From Pseudomonas anatoliensis (GTDB taxonomy: Bacteria > Pseudomonadota > Gammaproteobacteria > Pseudomonadales > Pseudomonadaceae), in NCBI RefSeq assembly GCF_017976235.1, contig NZ_JACVHC010000005.1, positions 186,001-250,000 on the forward strand: a DNA stretch of 64,000 nt, written 5' to 3'. The notes under the pieces are model-generated. The model was not told the origin of the DNA. It searched no databases and worked only from the letters and a program-made list of their open reading frames with translations. The translations under genes and the position numbers were made by a program. Positions 9,526 to 18,928 of the stretch are shown piece after piece; the stretch's first letter is position 1, and the number at the start of each line of letters is the position of its first letter.

Positions 9526-10952
9526 TCCTTGGACGCCAGTTCGGTGCCCGGAATGGTCAGGTGCTGACCGGCCTTCAGGTCATCGCTTTTCAGATTGTTG
9601 GCGCTGCGCAACGTCGCAGGCGAGACCTGATAACGCACGGCGATCATCGCCAGGGTTTCCCCGGGGTTCACCCGGTGATCACGCGGGCCTTGAGCAATCT
9701 TGCCGGAATCTCGCAGCCAGGCGATGTAAGTCCCCGGTGGCGGATTCTGCTGGAAGAACTGCCGTACGCCGCTGCTGATCGAACGCGCCAGCGCTTGCTG
9801 GTGGCTCGACGCCGAGAGTTTGTTTGCTTCGTTGGCGTTGGAGATAAACCCGGTTTCAACCAGGATCGACGGAATGTCCGGCGACTTCAGCACCATGAAC
9901 CCGGCTTGCTCAACACGCTGTTTGTGCAGCGGCGTAACCCGGCCGATGTTGGTCAGGACTTTCTGGCCGACGTTGAGGCTTGAGGTCAACGAGGCAGTCA
10001 TCGACAGGTCGAGTAATACGCCTGCGAGCATACGATCCTTGTCGTCGAGGCTGACGTTGCCAGCACCGCCGATCAGGTCGGAACGGTTTTCACTGTCGGC
10101 CAGCCAACGAGCGGTCTCGGAGGTCGCGCCGCGATCAGACAGGGCGAATACCGAAGCACCGAAGGCCGCCGCTGACGGTGCAGCATCGGCGTGGATCGAG
10201 ACGAACAGGTCGGCGCCCTTCTTGCGGGCAATTTCGGTACGGCCGCGCAACGGGATGAAGTAGTCGCCAGTTCGGGTCAGTTCGGCGCGGAAGCCTTTCA
10301 TGCCATTGACCTGACGCTGCAATTCACGGGCGATCTGCAGCACCACGTCTTTCTCACGCTGCCCGCGCGAGCCGGACGCACCCGGGTCTTCGCCACCGTG
10401 GCCGGCGTCAATCACCACAATAATGTCGCGCTTGCCGGCCGGGGCTGGCGGCAGCTTGATTGTCGGTTCGGTCGGGGTGACCGGCACGGCCGGTACCGTC
10501 GCAACCCGCGGCGCTGGCGCAGGTGGCGGAGCGGCATCGGCCGGGTTGTCGAACAGATCGACCACCAGACGGTTGCCGTATTGCGCGTTCGGCGCCAGCG
10601 AGAAGCTTTTCGGCGTGACCGCCTTTTTCAGGTCGATGACCACCCGCAGGTCGGTCGGGGTGCGCTGGGCCGAGCGCATCGCGGTGATCGGCGTATTCGC
10701 GGTCTGCACATTCAATGGCGCACCGAGGGTGGCGCCATTGATGTCGATCACCAGTCGATCCGGGGAAGTCAGGGTGAAAACGCTGTGCTGCACCGGGCCG
10801 CTCAGGTCGAAGACCAGTCGCGTGTTGTCCGGCGCCCGCCACAGGCGCACGCTGTTGACCTTTGAATCGGCCACAGCGTTGACGGTTACTGCCATCAACA
10901 ACAGTCCAACGGCAGCCACCAACGCGCGAAAGCGCATACCTAACCCCATCAT
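9522..10952 (-). CDS. amiB: N-acetylmuramoyl-L-alanine amidase (AmiB/AmiC type) with AMIN and LysM domains
   Basis: This periplasmic zinc amidase cleaves the peptide from glycan in septal peptidoglycan for daughter-cell separation. The 476-aa product has an N-terminal signal peptide (FRALVAAVGLLLMAVTVNAVA), an AMIN domain (about 30-130) that localises it to the septum, a Pro-rich linker, the Amidase_3 domain (VIDAGHGGEDPGASG, then SIHADA and LVETGFISN with the zinc and catalytic residues), and a C-terminal LysM module (VNPGETLAMIAVRYQVS). The ATG at 10952 directly abuts the tsaE stop. An in-frame ATG at 10937 (MRFRALV) is a plausible alternative start with a GGGG ribosome-binding site. Confidence 0.94.
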   Translation of the reverse strand: MMGLGMRFRALVAAVGLLLMAVTVNAVADSKVNSVRLWRAPDNTRLVFDLSGPVQHSVFTLTSPDRLVIDINGATLGAPLNVQTANTPITAMRSAQRTPTDLRVVIDLKKAVTPKSFSLAPNAQYGNRLVVDLFDNPADAAPPPAPAPRVATVPAVPVTPTEPTIKLPPAPAGKRDIIVVIDAGHGGEDPGASGSRGQREKDVVLQIARELQRQVNGMKGFRAELTRTGDYFIPLRGRTEIARKKGADLFVSIHADAAPSAAAFGASVFALSDRGATSETARWLADSENRSDLIGGAGNVSLDDKDRMLAGVLLDLSMTASLTSSLNVGQKVLTNIGRVTPLHKQRVEQAGFMVLKSPDIPSILVETGFISNANEANKLSASSHQQALARSISSGVRQFFQQNPPPGTYIAWLRDSGKIAQGPRDHRVNPGETLAMIAVRYQVSPATLRSANNLKSDDLKAGQHLTIPGTELASKE

Positions 10953-11423
10953 TTAATTGGTTTCCAATGCCAAAGCGGCACACCAGGCCTCGCCACGCGG
11001 GCCCTGGGATAAAATTTTCAGCGAACGACCGCTGTCTTGCGGGCTAATGGTAATGGTCAGGTCAGGCTTTGGCAAAAAGCCTGCACCTTTATCGGGCCAC
11101 TCGATCAGGCACAGGGCATCGTCTTCGAAGTAGTCGCGGATGCCGAGAAACTCCAGTTCTTCCGGATCGACCAGGCGATACAGGTCGAAGTGGAACGCGC
11201 GGATGTCACCGATCTCGTAGGGCTCGACCAACGTGAAGGTCGGACTTTTTACCGAGCCGACATGCCCCAGACCCCGAATGATGCCCCGCGACAGGGTGGT
11301 TTTGCCCATGCCGAGATTGCCTTCGAGAAAAATCAGGCCATGGCCCTGGGTAACGCGGGCGATGCGTGCGCCAAAGTCGCTCATGGCCTGTTCATCGGCC
11401 AGGTACAGGGTTACTTCAGACAC
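10953..11423 (-). CDS. tsaE: tRNA threonylcarbamoyladenosine biosynthesis ATPase TsaE (YjeE)
   Basis: TsaE is the ATPase that works with TsaB and TsaD to make the universal t6A37 modification on ANN-reading tRNAs. The 156-aa product has the Walker A motif GNLGMGKTT at residues 35-43, the SPTFTLVEPY switch segment, and FHFDLYRL with the Walker-B-like Asp. The length is normal. Its start overlaps the 3' end of nnr by 13 bp, and amiB begins at the base after its stop, so nnr-tsaE-amiB-mutL-miaA-hfq reads as a single operon, the common gammaproteobacterial arrangement. Confidence 0.95.
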   Translation of the reverse strand: MSEVTLYLADEQAMSDFGARIARVTQGHGLIFLEGNLGMGKTTLSRGIIRGLGHVGSVKSPTFTLVEPYEIGDIRAFHFDLYRLVDPEELEFLGIRDYFEDDALCLIEWPDKGAGFLPKPDLTITISPQDSGRSLKILSQGPRGEAWCAALALETN

Positions 11424-12910
11424 GGTGCATGCTCCTCCAACAACTGACGAATGGCTGGAATCAAATCACTGGCCGCCAGCCCACGGCCGAATTTCCCTTG
11501 TTGCATTCCGGCATTGGCATGCAGCCAGACCGCCAGGCACGCGGCATCGAAACCGTCCATGCCTTGCGCCAGCAGTGCGCCGGTCAAACCGGCCAGCACA
11601 TCGCCGAGCCCGGCGGTGGCCATGGCCGGATGGCCCTGATGACACAACGCCAGACGCCCGTCGGGATGGGCGATCAGGCTACCGGCGCCTTTGAGCACAA
11701 CCACCGCTGTATATTTTTTGCTCAACGCCAGCGCTGCCGCCAGACGATCGGCCTGTACTTCAGCTGTGCTGATCCCCAGCAGACGCGCCGCTTCACCCGG
11801 ATGCGGCGTGATCACACAATCCTTGGGCAGACTGACACAACCGCTGGCCAGCAGGTTCAATGCATCGGCGTCCCAAACTTGCGGTAGTGCTGCGTTGGCG
11901 GCGGCGGACAACAACGCCCGCCCCCAACCTGCTTGCCCGAGACCCGGTCCGACCACCAGCACGGAAACCTTTTCCAGCAAGCCCATCAGTTGATTGGCCG
12001 AAGAAACGCCGAGCGCCATGACTTCCGGAATCCGCGTCAGCGCTGCTGGCACATGCTCCGGGCGCGTCGCCAGCGAAACCATGCCCGCACCGCTGCGCAA
12101 GGCGCTTTCGCTGCTGAGCAAGATCGCCCCGCCAAAACCTTGATCGCCGCCGATCAACAGCACGTGTCCGAAACGGCCCTTGTGCGCCGTCGGTGCACGG
12201 GGCGTCAGACGCGGCAGATTAGCCGCGTTGAGGCGTCGGGCACGAACGCAAATGTCACGACAGGTTTCGGCTGCGGCTTGCAAATCGTTAAACACCAGAT
12301 GACCGGTGTAGTCCGCCGCGTCGCCGGTGAACAGGCCGATTTTCAAACCAATGAAGGTGACCGTGAGATCGGCACGAACCGCTACGCCGAGCACATGCCC
12401 GGTATCGGCGGACAATCCGGAAGGAATATCCACCGCCGTGACTGGCAAGCCGCTGGCGTTGATTGTCTTGATTGCATCGAGATAAGGCTCGCGCACTTCG
12501 CCGGTGAGGCCAGTACCGAGCAAGGCATCGACGATGACGCCGCGCAGTTCGCTTTGCACTGTCCAGCCCTGCACGCTGACGCCTTCAGCCAACGCCTGGG
12601 CATGAGCAAGCGCAGCATCACCCTGCAAACGCTGCGGATCACCGACCGCCAACACCCGCACTGACCACCCGGCCCGCTGCGCCAGCACAGCGATCAAATA
12701 ACCATCGCCCGCATTGTTGCCGTGCCCAGCAAGCACAGTCATTTCATCGGCTGATGGCCACTGCCGCACCAGTGCCCGCCAGGTCGCATGGGCGGCGCGT
12801 TGCATCAATTCAAAGCCCGGCGTGCCGGCGGCAATCAGCCGTGCGTCGATCTCACGCACCTGCGCAGCGCCATACAGCGCGTCGGGTAATTCATCTTTCG
12901 TGTGCGGCAT
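11411..12910 (-). CDS. nnr: Bifunctional NAD(P)H-hydrate epimerase / ADP-dependent dehydratase
   Basis: Nnr repairs damaged NAD(P)H hydrates. The N-terminal YjeF domain epimerises R- and S-NADHX, and the C-terminal domain dehydrates S-NADHX using ADP. The start at 12910 gives MPHTKDELPDALYGAAQVRE. The frame is open for 86 more codons upstream, but that DNA overlaps queG and is not family-like. The 499-aa product shows GHGNNAGDGYLIA and VDIPSGLSADTG in the epimerase half, and HKGRFGHVLLIGGDQGFGGA, TPHPGEAARLL and TAGLGDVLAG in the dehydratase half. It is the first gene of the minus-strand operon and diverges from queG across 63 bp that must hold both promoters. Confidence 0.95.
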   Translation of the reverse strand: MPHTKDELPDALYGAAQVREIDARLIAAGTPGFELMQRAAHATWRALVRQWPSADEMTVLAGHGNNAGDGYLIAVLAQRAGWSVRVLAVGDPQRLQGDAALAHAQALAEGVSVQGWTVQSELRGVIVDALLGTGLTGEVREPYLDAIKTINASGLPVTAVDIPSGLSADTGHVLGVAVRADLTVTFIGLKIGLFTGDAADYTGHLVFNDLQAAAETCRDICVRARRLNAANLPRLTPRAPTAHKGRFGHVLLIGGDQGFGGAILLSSESALRSGAGMVSLATRPEHVPAALTRIPEVMALGVSSANQLMGLLEKVSVLVVGPGLGQAGWGRALLSAAANAALPQVWDADALNLLASGCVSLPKDCVITPHPGEAARLLGISTAEVQADRLAAALALSKKYTAVVVLKGAGSLIAHPDGRLALCHQGHPAMATAGLGDVLAGLTGALLAQGMDGFDAACLAVWLHANAGMQQGKFGRGLAASDLIPAIRQLLEEHAPCLK

Positions 12911-12973
12911 GCGTCTTCGGGCTCCGATGTCTGGCAGAATTATACGCACCTCAGCTCCGGTTTCTCTCGCCTC

Positions 12974-14047
12974 ATGTCCGCCATCACCACAGACCTGCCC
13001 GCCCTCGCCCAATCGATCAAGGATTGGGGCCGCGAGCTGGGCTTTCAGCAAGTCGGCATCAGCGGCCTCGATCTGGCCGAGCATGAGCAGCACCTTGAGC
13101 GCTGGCTCGAAGCCGGCTACCACGGCGAAATGGATTACATGGGCGCCCACGGCAGCAAACGTTCGCATCCGGAGGAGCTGGTGCCCGGCACTTTACGCGT
13201 GGTTTCCCTGCGCATGGACTACTTGCCGGGCGACACCGAAATGGCTAAACGACTGGCCGAACCGGAAAAAGCTTACGTGTCGCGTTATGCCTTGGGCCGC
13301 GATTACCACAAATTGATCCGTAAACGTGTTCAACAATTGGCCGACAAGATTCAAGGCGAGATCGGCCCGTTCGGTTTTCGTGCCTTCGTCGACAGCGCGC
13401 CGGTACTGGAAAAAGCCATCGCCGAACAGGCTGGGCTGGGCTGGATCGGCAAAAACACGCTGGTGTTGAATCGCAAGGCGGGCAGCTATTTCTTCTTGAG
13501 CGAACTGTTTGTTGATCTGCCGCTGCCAGTGGATGAGCCGCACAGCAGCGAACATTGCGGCCGTTGCACCGCGTGCCTCGACATTTGTCCGACCAACGCC
13601 TTCGTCGGCCCGTATGTGCTGGACGCCCGGCGTTGCATTTCGTATCTGACCATCGAGCTGAAAACCGCTATCCCTGAAGATTTGCGCCCGCTGATCGGCA
13701 ACCGCGTGTTCGGCTGCGATGACTGCCAAATCGTCTGCCCGTGGAACCGTTTCGCCAAGCCCTCAGGAGAAGGTGATTTCAAGCCGAGGCATAACCTCGA
13801 CAATGCCGAACTGGCCGAGCTGTTTTTGTGGGATGAAGAGAAGTTCTTGAGCAGCACCGAAGGCTCGCCATTGCGGCGTGCCGGGTATGAGCGCTGGTTG
13901 AGGAATCTGGCAGTGGGGCTGGGGAATGCGCCTTCAACGATTCCGGTGCTGGAAGCGTTGAAGGCGCGACGGGATTATCCGTCGGAGTTGGTTAGAGAGC
14001 ATGTGGAATGGGCGCTGGAACGGCACTCCAGGCCTTCAAATCCATAA
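12974..14047 (+). CDS. queG: Epoxyqueuosine reductase QueG
   Basis: QueG performs the last step of queuosine synthesis, a cobalamin-dependent reduction of epoxyqueuosine in tRNA. The start at 12974 gives MSAITTDLPALAQSIKDWG and a 357-aa product. An N-terminal DUF1730 region (YMGAHGSKRSHPEELVPG) precedes two 4Fe-4S clusters marked by CGRCTACLDICP (about residue 197) and CDDCQIVCPW (about residue 250), and a C-terminal HEAT-like region follows. The length is normal. The gene is divergent from nnr and convergent with the rhs gene, whose stop is only 16 bp away, so the accessory block begins immediately after it. Confidence 0.95.
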   Translation: MSAITTDLPALAQSIKDWGRELGFQQVGISGLDLAEHEQHLERWLEAGYHGEMDYMGAHGSKRSHPEELVPGTLRVVSLRMDYLPGDTEMAKRLAEPEKAYVSRYALGRDYHKLIRKRVQQLADKIQGEIGPFGFRAFVDSAPVLEKAIAEQAGLGWIGKNTLVLNRKAGSYFFLSELFVDLPLPVDEPHSSEHCGRCTACLDICPTNAFVGPYVLDARRCISYLTIELKTAIPEDLRPLIGNRVFGCDDCQIVCPWNRFAKPSGEGDFKPRHNLDNAELAELFLWDEEKFLSSTEGSPLRRAGYERWLRNLAVGLGNAPSTIPVLEALKARRDYPSELVREHVEWALERHSRPSNP

Positions 14048-14063
14048 AGGGCCAGCAAAGTAC

Positions 14064-17000
14064 TCAGGCCGTAGGAATGCGCATTGTATCCATATCGTAA
14101 GCAGATTCTATCAGTGCATTCGTCTGCCCCGGGGACAAATGCTCGCCCGCGTGCAAGACTTTGCAAACTCTCTGATTACTGTCCTCTAGAAGGTAAATAC
14201 GCTCCCCACGTCCGGCCGTCTTCGCCATATAAACATGCGATACACTTCTTCCATTGCCGAGTGGTCTCATTTCCCCGTACAGCATCCCATTTAGGTTGGC
14301 CGCTTGGCGGGGGGAGTTATTGCCTTCAATGAGCCTGTAGAAATCATAAGCCTTTCTGCTATTACATGGATTTTGGAAAGTGTGTCGCGTGGGCCTGATT
14401 AATTGCCAAGGTTCATCCGACTCTTCCACCACGGGCGCCTTGGCTTTTTTGGCCGCTGCCTTGGCCCCTTTTCCTTTGACGAAACCTCGGGCCATCTCTT
14501 GGCCTGCTTTTTGGCCTCCTCTGCCACTCAACCCCGGCTTAAAGGCCCCAGCAAGTCTCCTGCCAGCATTAATGGCCGCTTTGGCACCAGCCGCCAGGCC
14601 TGTACCGAGCGAAGCCAATCCAAGACCAAAGCTGATCCACCCCAATATCTCGCCTGCTTGAGAACCCGGTGCCAATTCATTGAGCACCTCGCTGGCTATA
14701 CCCGCCAGTCCAGACGCAACCGCCAACCCCATTGACGCCACTGCCCATGGCGTCGCCGCGCCCATCGTCAATACGCTGGCAACAACCCCGAGAATACTGA
14801 GCCCGATTCCCAGGACTGATTGCCAGGAGATATGCCCGGTTGGGTCGACACGATTGACAGGGTCGCCCAAGCAATAGCTATAGGTATTCAATCCGCCCGC
14901 GCCGAACGGACTCATGCTGTCGGGGGCGAGAAAACGCATCAGTGTCGGACTATAGGCCCTGTAACCATTCCCCAGCAGATACAGCCCGGTAACCGGATCG
15001 AGCTGCTCGCCGTTGAACCCCGCGAGGCTGAACAATCCGCCTTCGGCAGGACGGTGCCCATAAGGGCTGTAGGCGCAATCGGTGAGCTGTTCCTTGCCCA
15101 GCGTTGCCAGCACGCTTTGCTGCTGATCGGTGCCAAATAGCTGGGCGCCGGCGTTCAAACCTAGCTGCTGTTGCCCCACAAGCGCTCCACCGTGACGTAC
15201 AACACTGTATGAATTTTCACCACTCACCTCATTGGCGACCCGGCCTGCGTAGTAGTAACGCTGCGCAGTTGCCTTTTCGGGTTGCGACAGTTCAACCAGA
15301 TCGTCGAAACCGTCGTAATGGTAGCCACGAATGACTGATCCCCCAGCGCCGGACAATTGCTCTAGACGTCCGAATGCGTCATAGGCCAGCGTTCGCGCCT
15401 GGTCGTCCTTGATCATCCTGCCGTTGGCGTCGTACTCCAGCGTCACTGCCGACGGATAATCGACATGGGAATGCTTGACTGCGCTGAGCTGTACAGGATC
15501 AGGATTGTCATAACTGAAGGTGGTCAGATTCACGCCCAGCGGGAACTTCGTCTGCACAGTTAGGATGTTGTCCAGCGCGTCGAAAGTGAACGTCTGCTGG
15601 ACAATTTCCTTGCCATACGGATCGCGGGGCTTTTGGGTGCCGGCACAGTCGTACTTGATCAGACGCCCGCGCACATCGTATGTGAATTGCTCATCAAGCA
15701 AAATTTGCGTGCCACGCCTGGAAACCTTCTGCGCCAGTTTGCCAGCAAGCGTATAAGTCGATTCCAGCGTCTGGTCAGGCTGACCCTGAATCTCGAATGT
15801 ACGGCGGGTTTCACGACCGATATCGTCGTAGACAAACCGGGTGACCATTTGACGCTTGATTGACGTTTCTTCGGTTTTCGTCCAGTCCAGCTTCCCCGTC
15901 CGGGTGTTGTAGTGGAACTCGGTTTTCAGCGAGCCCTGCGAAGTGGAGAGCAGGCGGCCGTGCTCATCGTATTCGGATCTGCTTTCGGCTCCGAGCACAT
16001 CGACATGGGTGATCGTTCGCCCCTGCAGGGAATAGGTACTGGACGTGGCTTTCGTGATAGCGCCGAAGGTCGTCGTTTCGGATTTGAGGCGTCCGGAAGG
16101 GTAATAGGTAAAGCTGCGTTCCTTGCCGTTTTCAGTACAGGTCAAGGAATTGCCACTGACGGGGTCGTAAGTCATGGTCGTGACTAATGCACCTGCCTTG
16201 CGCTCCGTCAGCAAACCGCCCAGATCGCGCAAATAAGTGAATTCGGTTTTTTTGCCATCAGCACTCTTGTGCCACTGTGGCTGAGTGAAGCCCGCTTCAT
16301 AACCAGCCTCGGACTTTCGTCCGCCCACGGTACTTTGTATTAAACGACTCAAACCGTCATAAGTTTGCTGCCCCAACACTTTGTCATCAACCTTGATGCC
16401 GATCGGCAGACCTTCATCGCTATGCTCGGCATAGTCGGTCACGACCGCGCTGGCATCGGGCAGGACAGTGCGGATCATCCGGTCAAAAACGTCGTACTCA
16501 TATCGAGTCGTATTGCCGACGGGATCTGTCTGGCTGGTTGTGCGCCCGAAGCCGTCATAGGTATAAACGGTTTTGCCGAGGCTCTTGCTCTTCAGGTTGA
16601 AGTGCTCGACGCTCAGCGGTTTACCAAAGTCGTTGACTTCAGTCACCGTCTTGCCCATTCCCTCGAGCCAGTTCGTTTGCTGGCGAAGGACCGGATCAGC
16701 CACGCTGTGTTCGATGCGCCCATCGGCATGCAGCGTCTTGCTGACCTGGCCCCAGCTATCGTATTCGTAGCAGGTAATGACCGGACAAGGCTTGCCATCG
16801 CGCCAATCGGTCAGCGTCGATTTGACTTTATGACCCGCCGAATCATGCATGGCTGAATATAGGGTGCGGGACTGGATAAGACCGTCCTTGTCGGGATGGT
16901 CGCAGTCCTTTTCCTGAACGGTGATTACCCGCTCCAGGCCGTCATAAGTCACTCTTTGCTCACCACCTGCCGCATCCGTGGTCACCATCGTGGCCGGCTG

Positions 17001-18848
17001 CTGTTTACTGGCGGCCAGATAGGCCCACTGGGTAGAGGCCGCGTAGGGGGTGCCGGGGGCAACCGTTTTGCATACGGCTCGGCCGATCGCATCGTATTCA
17101 TGTTCGATGCGCGTGCCATCGACACCGACCTCTGCCAACAGTAAGCCCGTCTGCGTCGAGAGCACTTTTTCACTGGTCTGCTGCGAACCATCAAACCCGC
17201 GTGTGCTGGACTTCACCCGAAGACGATTGCCCTCAAGCTCATAGGAAAATTCCGTACAGATCTTTTTATAGTTTCGGGTGACGCTTTGCGCTTTCGTCGC
17301 CCCGTGCTTGAACGGATCCTTTGGCGTATCGAGGTAACTGCGTTCGGTTTTCGATAGCAGGACCTCTACCCCCTCCACGAACTCGAAATCACGTTCCTCG
17401 ACCGGCAAGACGGAGGCCAGCTCCTCACCTTCCAGGGCGGGATGCAGCGCATAGTCGTAGTACGTGACAGTCGAGGCCTCACCCGCTGCTGCAGCGGTGA
17501 CCGTCCTCTTTCTCTGGAACCTGGCGAAACCCAGCGGATCCTCTGGGCAGTTGTCCCCACCGCTTGCCGGATAAAACTCCGTGACAGTCGTCACCCCACT
17601 CGGCTCAACGCACTTAAGCAGGTTGCCTTCGCCGTCGAACTCGGTGACGGTGATTTCCTTGCGCGCTTGCTTGGTGCGTCGATCGAGATAGGTCACCGTC
17701 TGAACTTTCGGCATGCGGAACTGAGCCGGCTGCTCGTTGAACGGCTTGGCGACCGAACAATGATATTCAGTAGTGGTTTCGATCTGAGCATCGCCACACG
17801 TCGTAACTTCTTCGACCAGCAAATGAAATTTGTTGTAGGTGCGGTTGATGCGCGTATGTGCCTTACCGCTCACAACCAACTTCTCCTCAGAGGTGTAGAC
17901 GTAGGTGCCAGATGCCCGGTAGAGAGGATCTCCGTCATCGCCCCTGGCCGGAACCAGACCATGCCCGAGAAAGTTACGGTCGGAGTAGGTGTACGTCTTG
18001 CACAGCCTGGGTTGGCCACGACCAGGGTAGATATCGTGAGCGATAACAAACGGTAGTGTCTGTTCCACCTCATTGATGAAGCGGTGACCTTGCCGCTTGT
18101 AACGAATGATTTCTATGCCATGCAATGGATTGACGACTTTGCGCAGATAACTGGCTCCATCAATGACTTCATAATCGAGGTCCCAACCTTTGCCGACCGG
18201 CAGTTCGATTGACGTCACCCGCCCATTTTTCAGGATCAATTTGTAATTGAAACTGGACGAGGTATCCGGATGCCGGGTCAATGTCACCTGACCCTCCTTG
18301 CGTGTAATGTTCAGCAGGCATCCCTTGGTGTCGCTGATCTCGGTCAGCATGGGAAACTCATTGAACGCCTTATGCTTGAGCGTGACGCTCACACCGTTCG
18401 CCGCGATTATTTTTTCCGCTACCGCGACCTGAGTGCCAGCCAGAACCTTGAGCAGTTCACGCCGACCATCCTTGTATCGAACTTCATAGCGCCCTGCTCC
18501 GGCCACCAACACCTTGGCCGTTTGCAGTTTCATTTCCTTGAACTTCAGCCCGGCAGGCGTTTCGACAGCCTTGTAACGCTCACCGTTGGACAGTGTCATG
18601 ACTTTGCTGCGCAAGTCGTAATTTGTCGTGATCAGCGACCAGCCAACTCCGAAACCGGCATCCGTCTGATTAAGCGGATTGAAGCCCAGTGAAATTGCAA
18701 GGTCAGGGCCATTGAGATCCGCCGAGTGTAACGTGCCCAAGGAAAAGGCGCAGGTGTACATACCCGTACGCGGATCAACGCCTCCAGTAACGAACTCACC
18801 GAAGTTGAAAGCATTTGAGTGAACAGGGGAATTTGAATTATTAGTCAT
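14064..18848 (-). CDS. Large RHS-repeat protein with putative C-terminal toxin
   Basis: This is a 1594-aa RHS/YD-repeat protein. The start at 18848 (MTNNSNSPVHSNAFNFGEF) has AAGGCG nine bases upstream; a further in-frame ATG at 18869 lacks a ribosome-binding site. YD-type repeats such as YDGFGRTTSQTDPVGNTTRYE fill roughly residues 450-1280. The RHS core follows, ending at the usual NTYSYCLGDPVNRVDPTGH near residue 1339. After it come a hydrophobic stretch (about 1345-1425), a Lys/Ala-rich linker and a distinct 120-residue C-terminal domain with no motif I recognise. In the family the RHS shell encapsulates a variable C-terminal toxin. No VgrG, PAAR or Tc-toxin partner and no immunity gene is visible; queG, convergent, follows at once. 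Target (bacterial, insect or other) unknown. Confidence 0.88.
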   Translation of the reverse strand: MTNNSNSPVHSNAFNFGEFVTGGVDPRTGMYTCAFSLGTLHSADLNGPDLAISLGFNPLNQTDAGFGVGWSLITTNYDLRSKVMTLSNGERYKAVETPAGLKFKEMKLQTAKVLVAGAGRYEVRYKDGRRELLKVLAGTQVAVAEKIIAANGVSVTLKHKAFNEFPMLTEISDTKGCLLNITRKEGQVTLTRHPDTSSSFNYKLILKNGRVTSIELPVGKGWDLDYEVIDGASYLRKVVNPLHGIEIIRYKRQGHRFINEVEQTLPFVIAHDIYPGRGQPRLCKTYTYSDRNFLGHGLVPARGDDGDPLYRASGTYVYTSEEKLVVSGKAHTRINRTYNKFHLLVEEVTTCGDAQIETTTEYHCSVAKPFNEQPAQFRMPKVQTVTYLDRRTKQARKEITVTEFDGEGNLLKCVEPSGVTTVTEFYPASGGDNCPEDPLGFARFQRKRTVTAAAAGEASTVTYYDYALHPALEGEELASVLPVEERDFEFVEGVEVLLSKTERSYLDTPKDPFKHGATKAQSVTRNYKKICTEFSYELEGNRLRVKSSTRGFDGSQQTSEKVLSTQTGLLLAEVGVDGTRIEHEYDAIGRAVCKTVAPGTPYAASTQWAYLAASKQQPATMVTTDAAGGEQRVTYDGLERVITVQEKDCDHPDKDGLIQSRTLYSAMHDSAGHKVKSTLTDWRDGKPCPVITCYEYDSWGQVSKTLHADGRIEHSVADPVLRQQTNWLEGMGKTVTEVNDFGKPLSVEHFNLKSKSLGKTVYTYDGFGRTTSQTDPVGNTTRYEYDVFDRMIRTVLPDASAVVTDYAEHSDEGLPIGIKVDDKVLGQQTYDGLSRLIQSTVGGRKSEAGYEAGFTQPQWHKSADGKKTEFTYLRDLGGLLTERKAGALVTTMTYDPVSGNSLTCTENGKERSFTYYPSGRLKSETTTFGAITKATSSTYSLQGRTITHVDVLGAESRSEYDEHGRLLSTSQGSLKTEFHYNTRTGKLDWTKTEETSIKRQMVTRFVYDDIGRETRRTFEIQGQPDQTLESTYTLAGKLAQKVSRRGTQILLDEQFTYDVRGRLIKYDCAGTQKPRDPYGKEIVQQTFTFDALDNILTVQTKFPLGVNLTTFSYDNPDPVQLSAVKHSHVDYPSAVTLEYDANGRMIKDDQARTLAYDAFGRLEQLSGAGGSVIRGYHYDGFDDLVELSQPEKATAQRYYYAGRVANEVSGENSYSVVRHGGALVGQQQLGLNAGAQLFGTDQQQSVLATLGKEQLTDCAYSPYGHRPAEGGLFSLAGFNGEQLDPVTGLYLLGNGYRAYSPTLMRFLAPDSMSPFGAGGLNTYSYCLGDPVNRVDPTGHISWQSVLGIGLSILGVVASVLTMGAATPWAVASMGLAVASGLAGIASEVLNELAPGSQAGEILGWISFGLGLASLGTGLAAGAKAAINAGRRLAGAFKPGLSGRGGQKAGQEMARGFVKGKGAKAAAKKAKAPVVEESDEPWQLIRPTRHTFQNPCNSRKAYDFYRLIEGNNSPRQAANLNGMLYGEMRPLGNGRSVSHVYMAKTAGRGERIYLLEDSNQRVCKVLHAGEHLSPGQTNALIESAYDMDTMRIPTA

Positions 18849-18928
18849 GAAACAACGCCTTGCATTCAATTTATTCAGATACGGCCTACAACAGCAGGCC
18901 AGCGAACTGTGTGCTGGCCTGGCCGGAC

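Noticed and set aside
7660..9567. A 635-codon open frame on the plus strand opposite mutL
   Set aside because: It mirrors mutL codon structure in a GC-rich genome, has no recognisable domain or ribosome-binding site, and mutL on the other strand is certain.
14064..18848. Rhs protein as a TccC-type subunit of a Tc toxin
   Set aside because: The N-terminus does not resemble TccC and no TcA or TcB gene is in the window.
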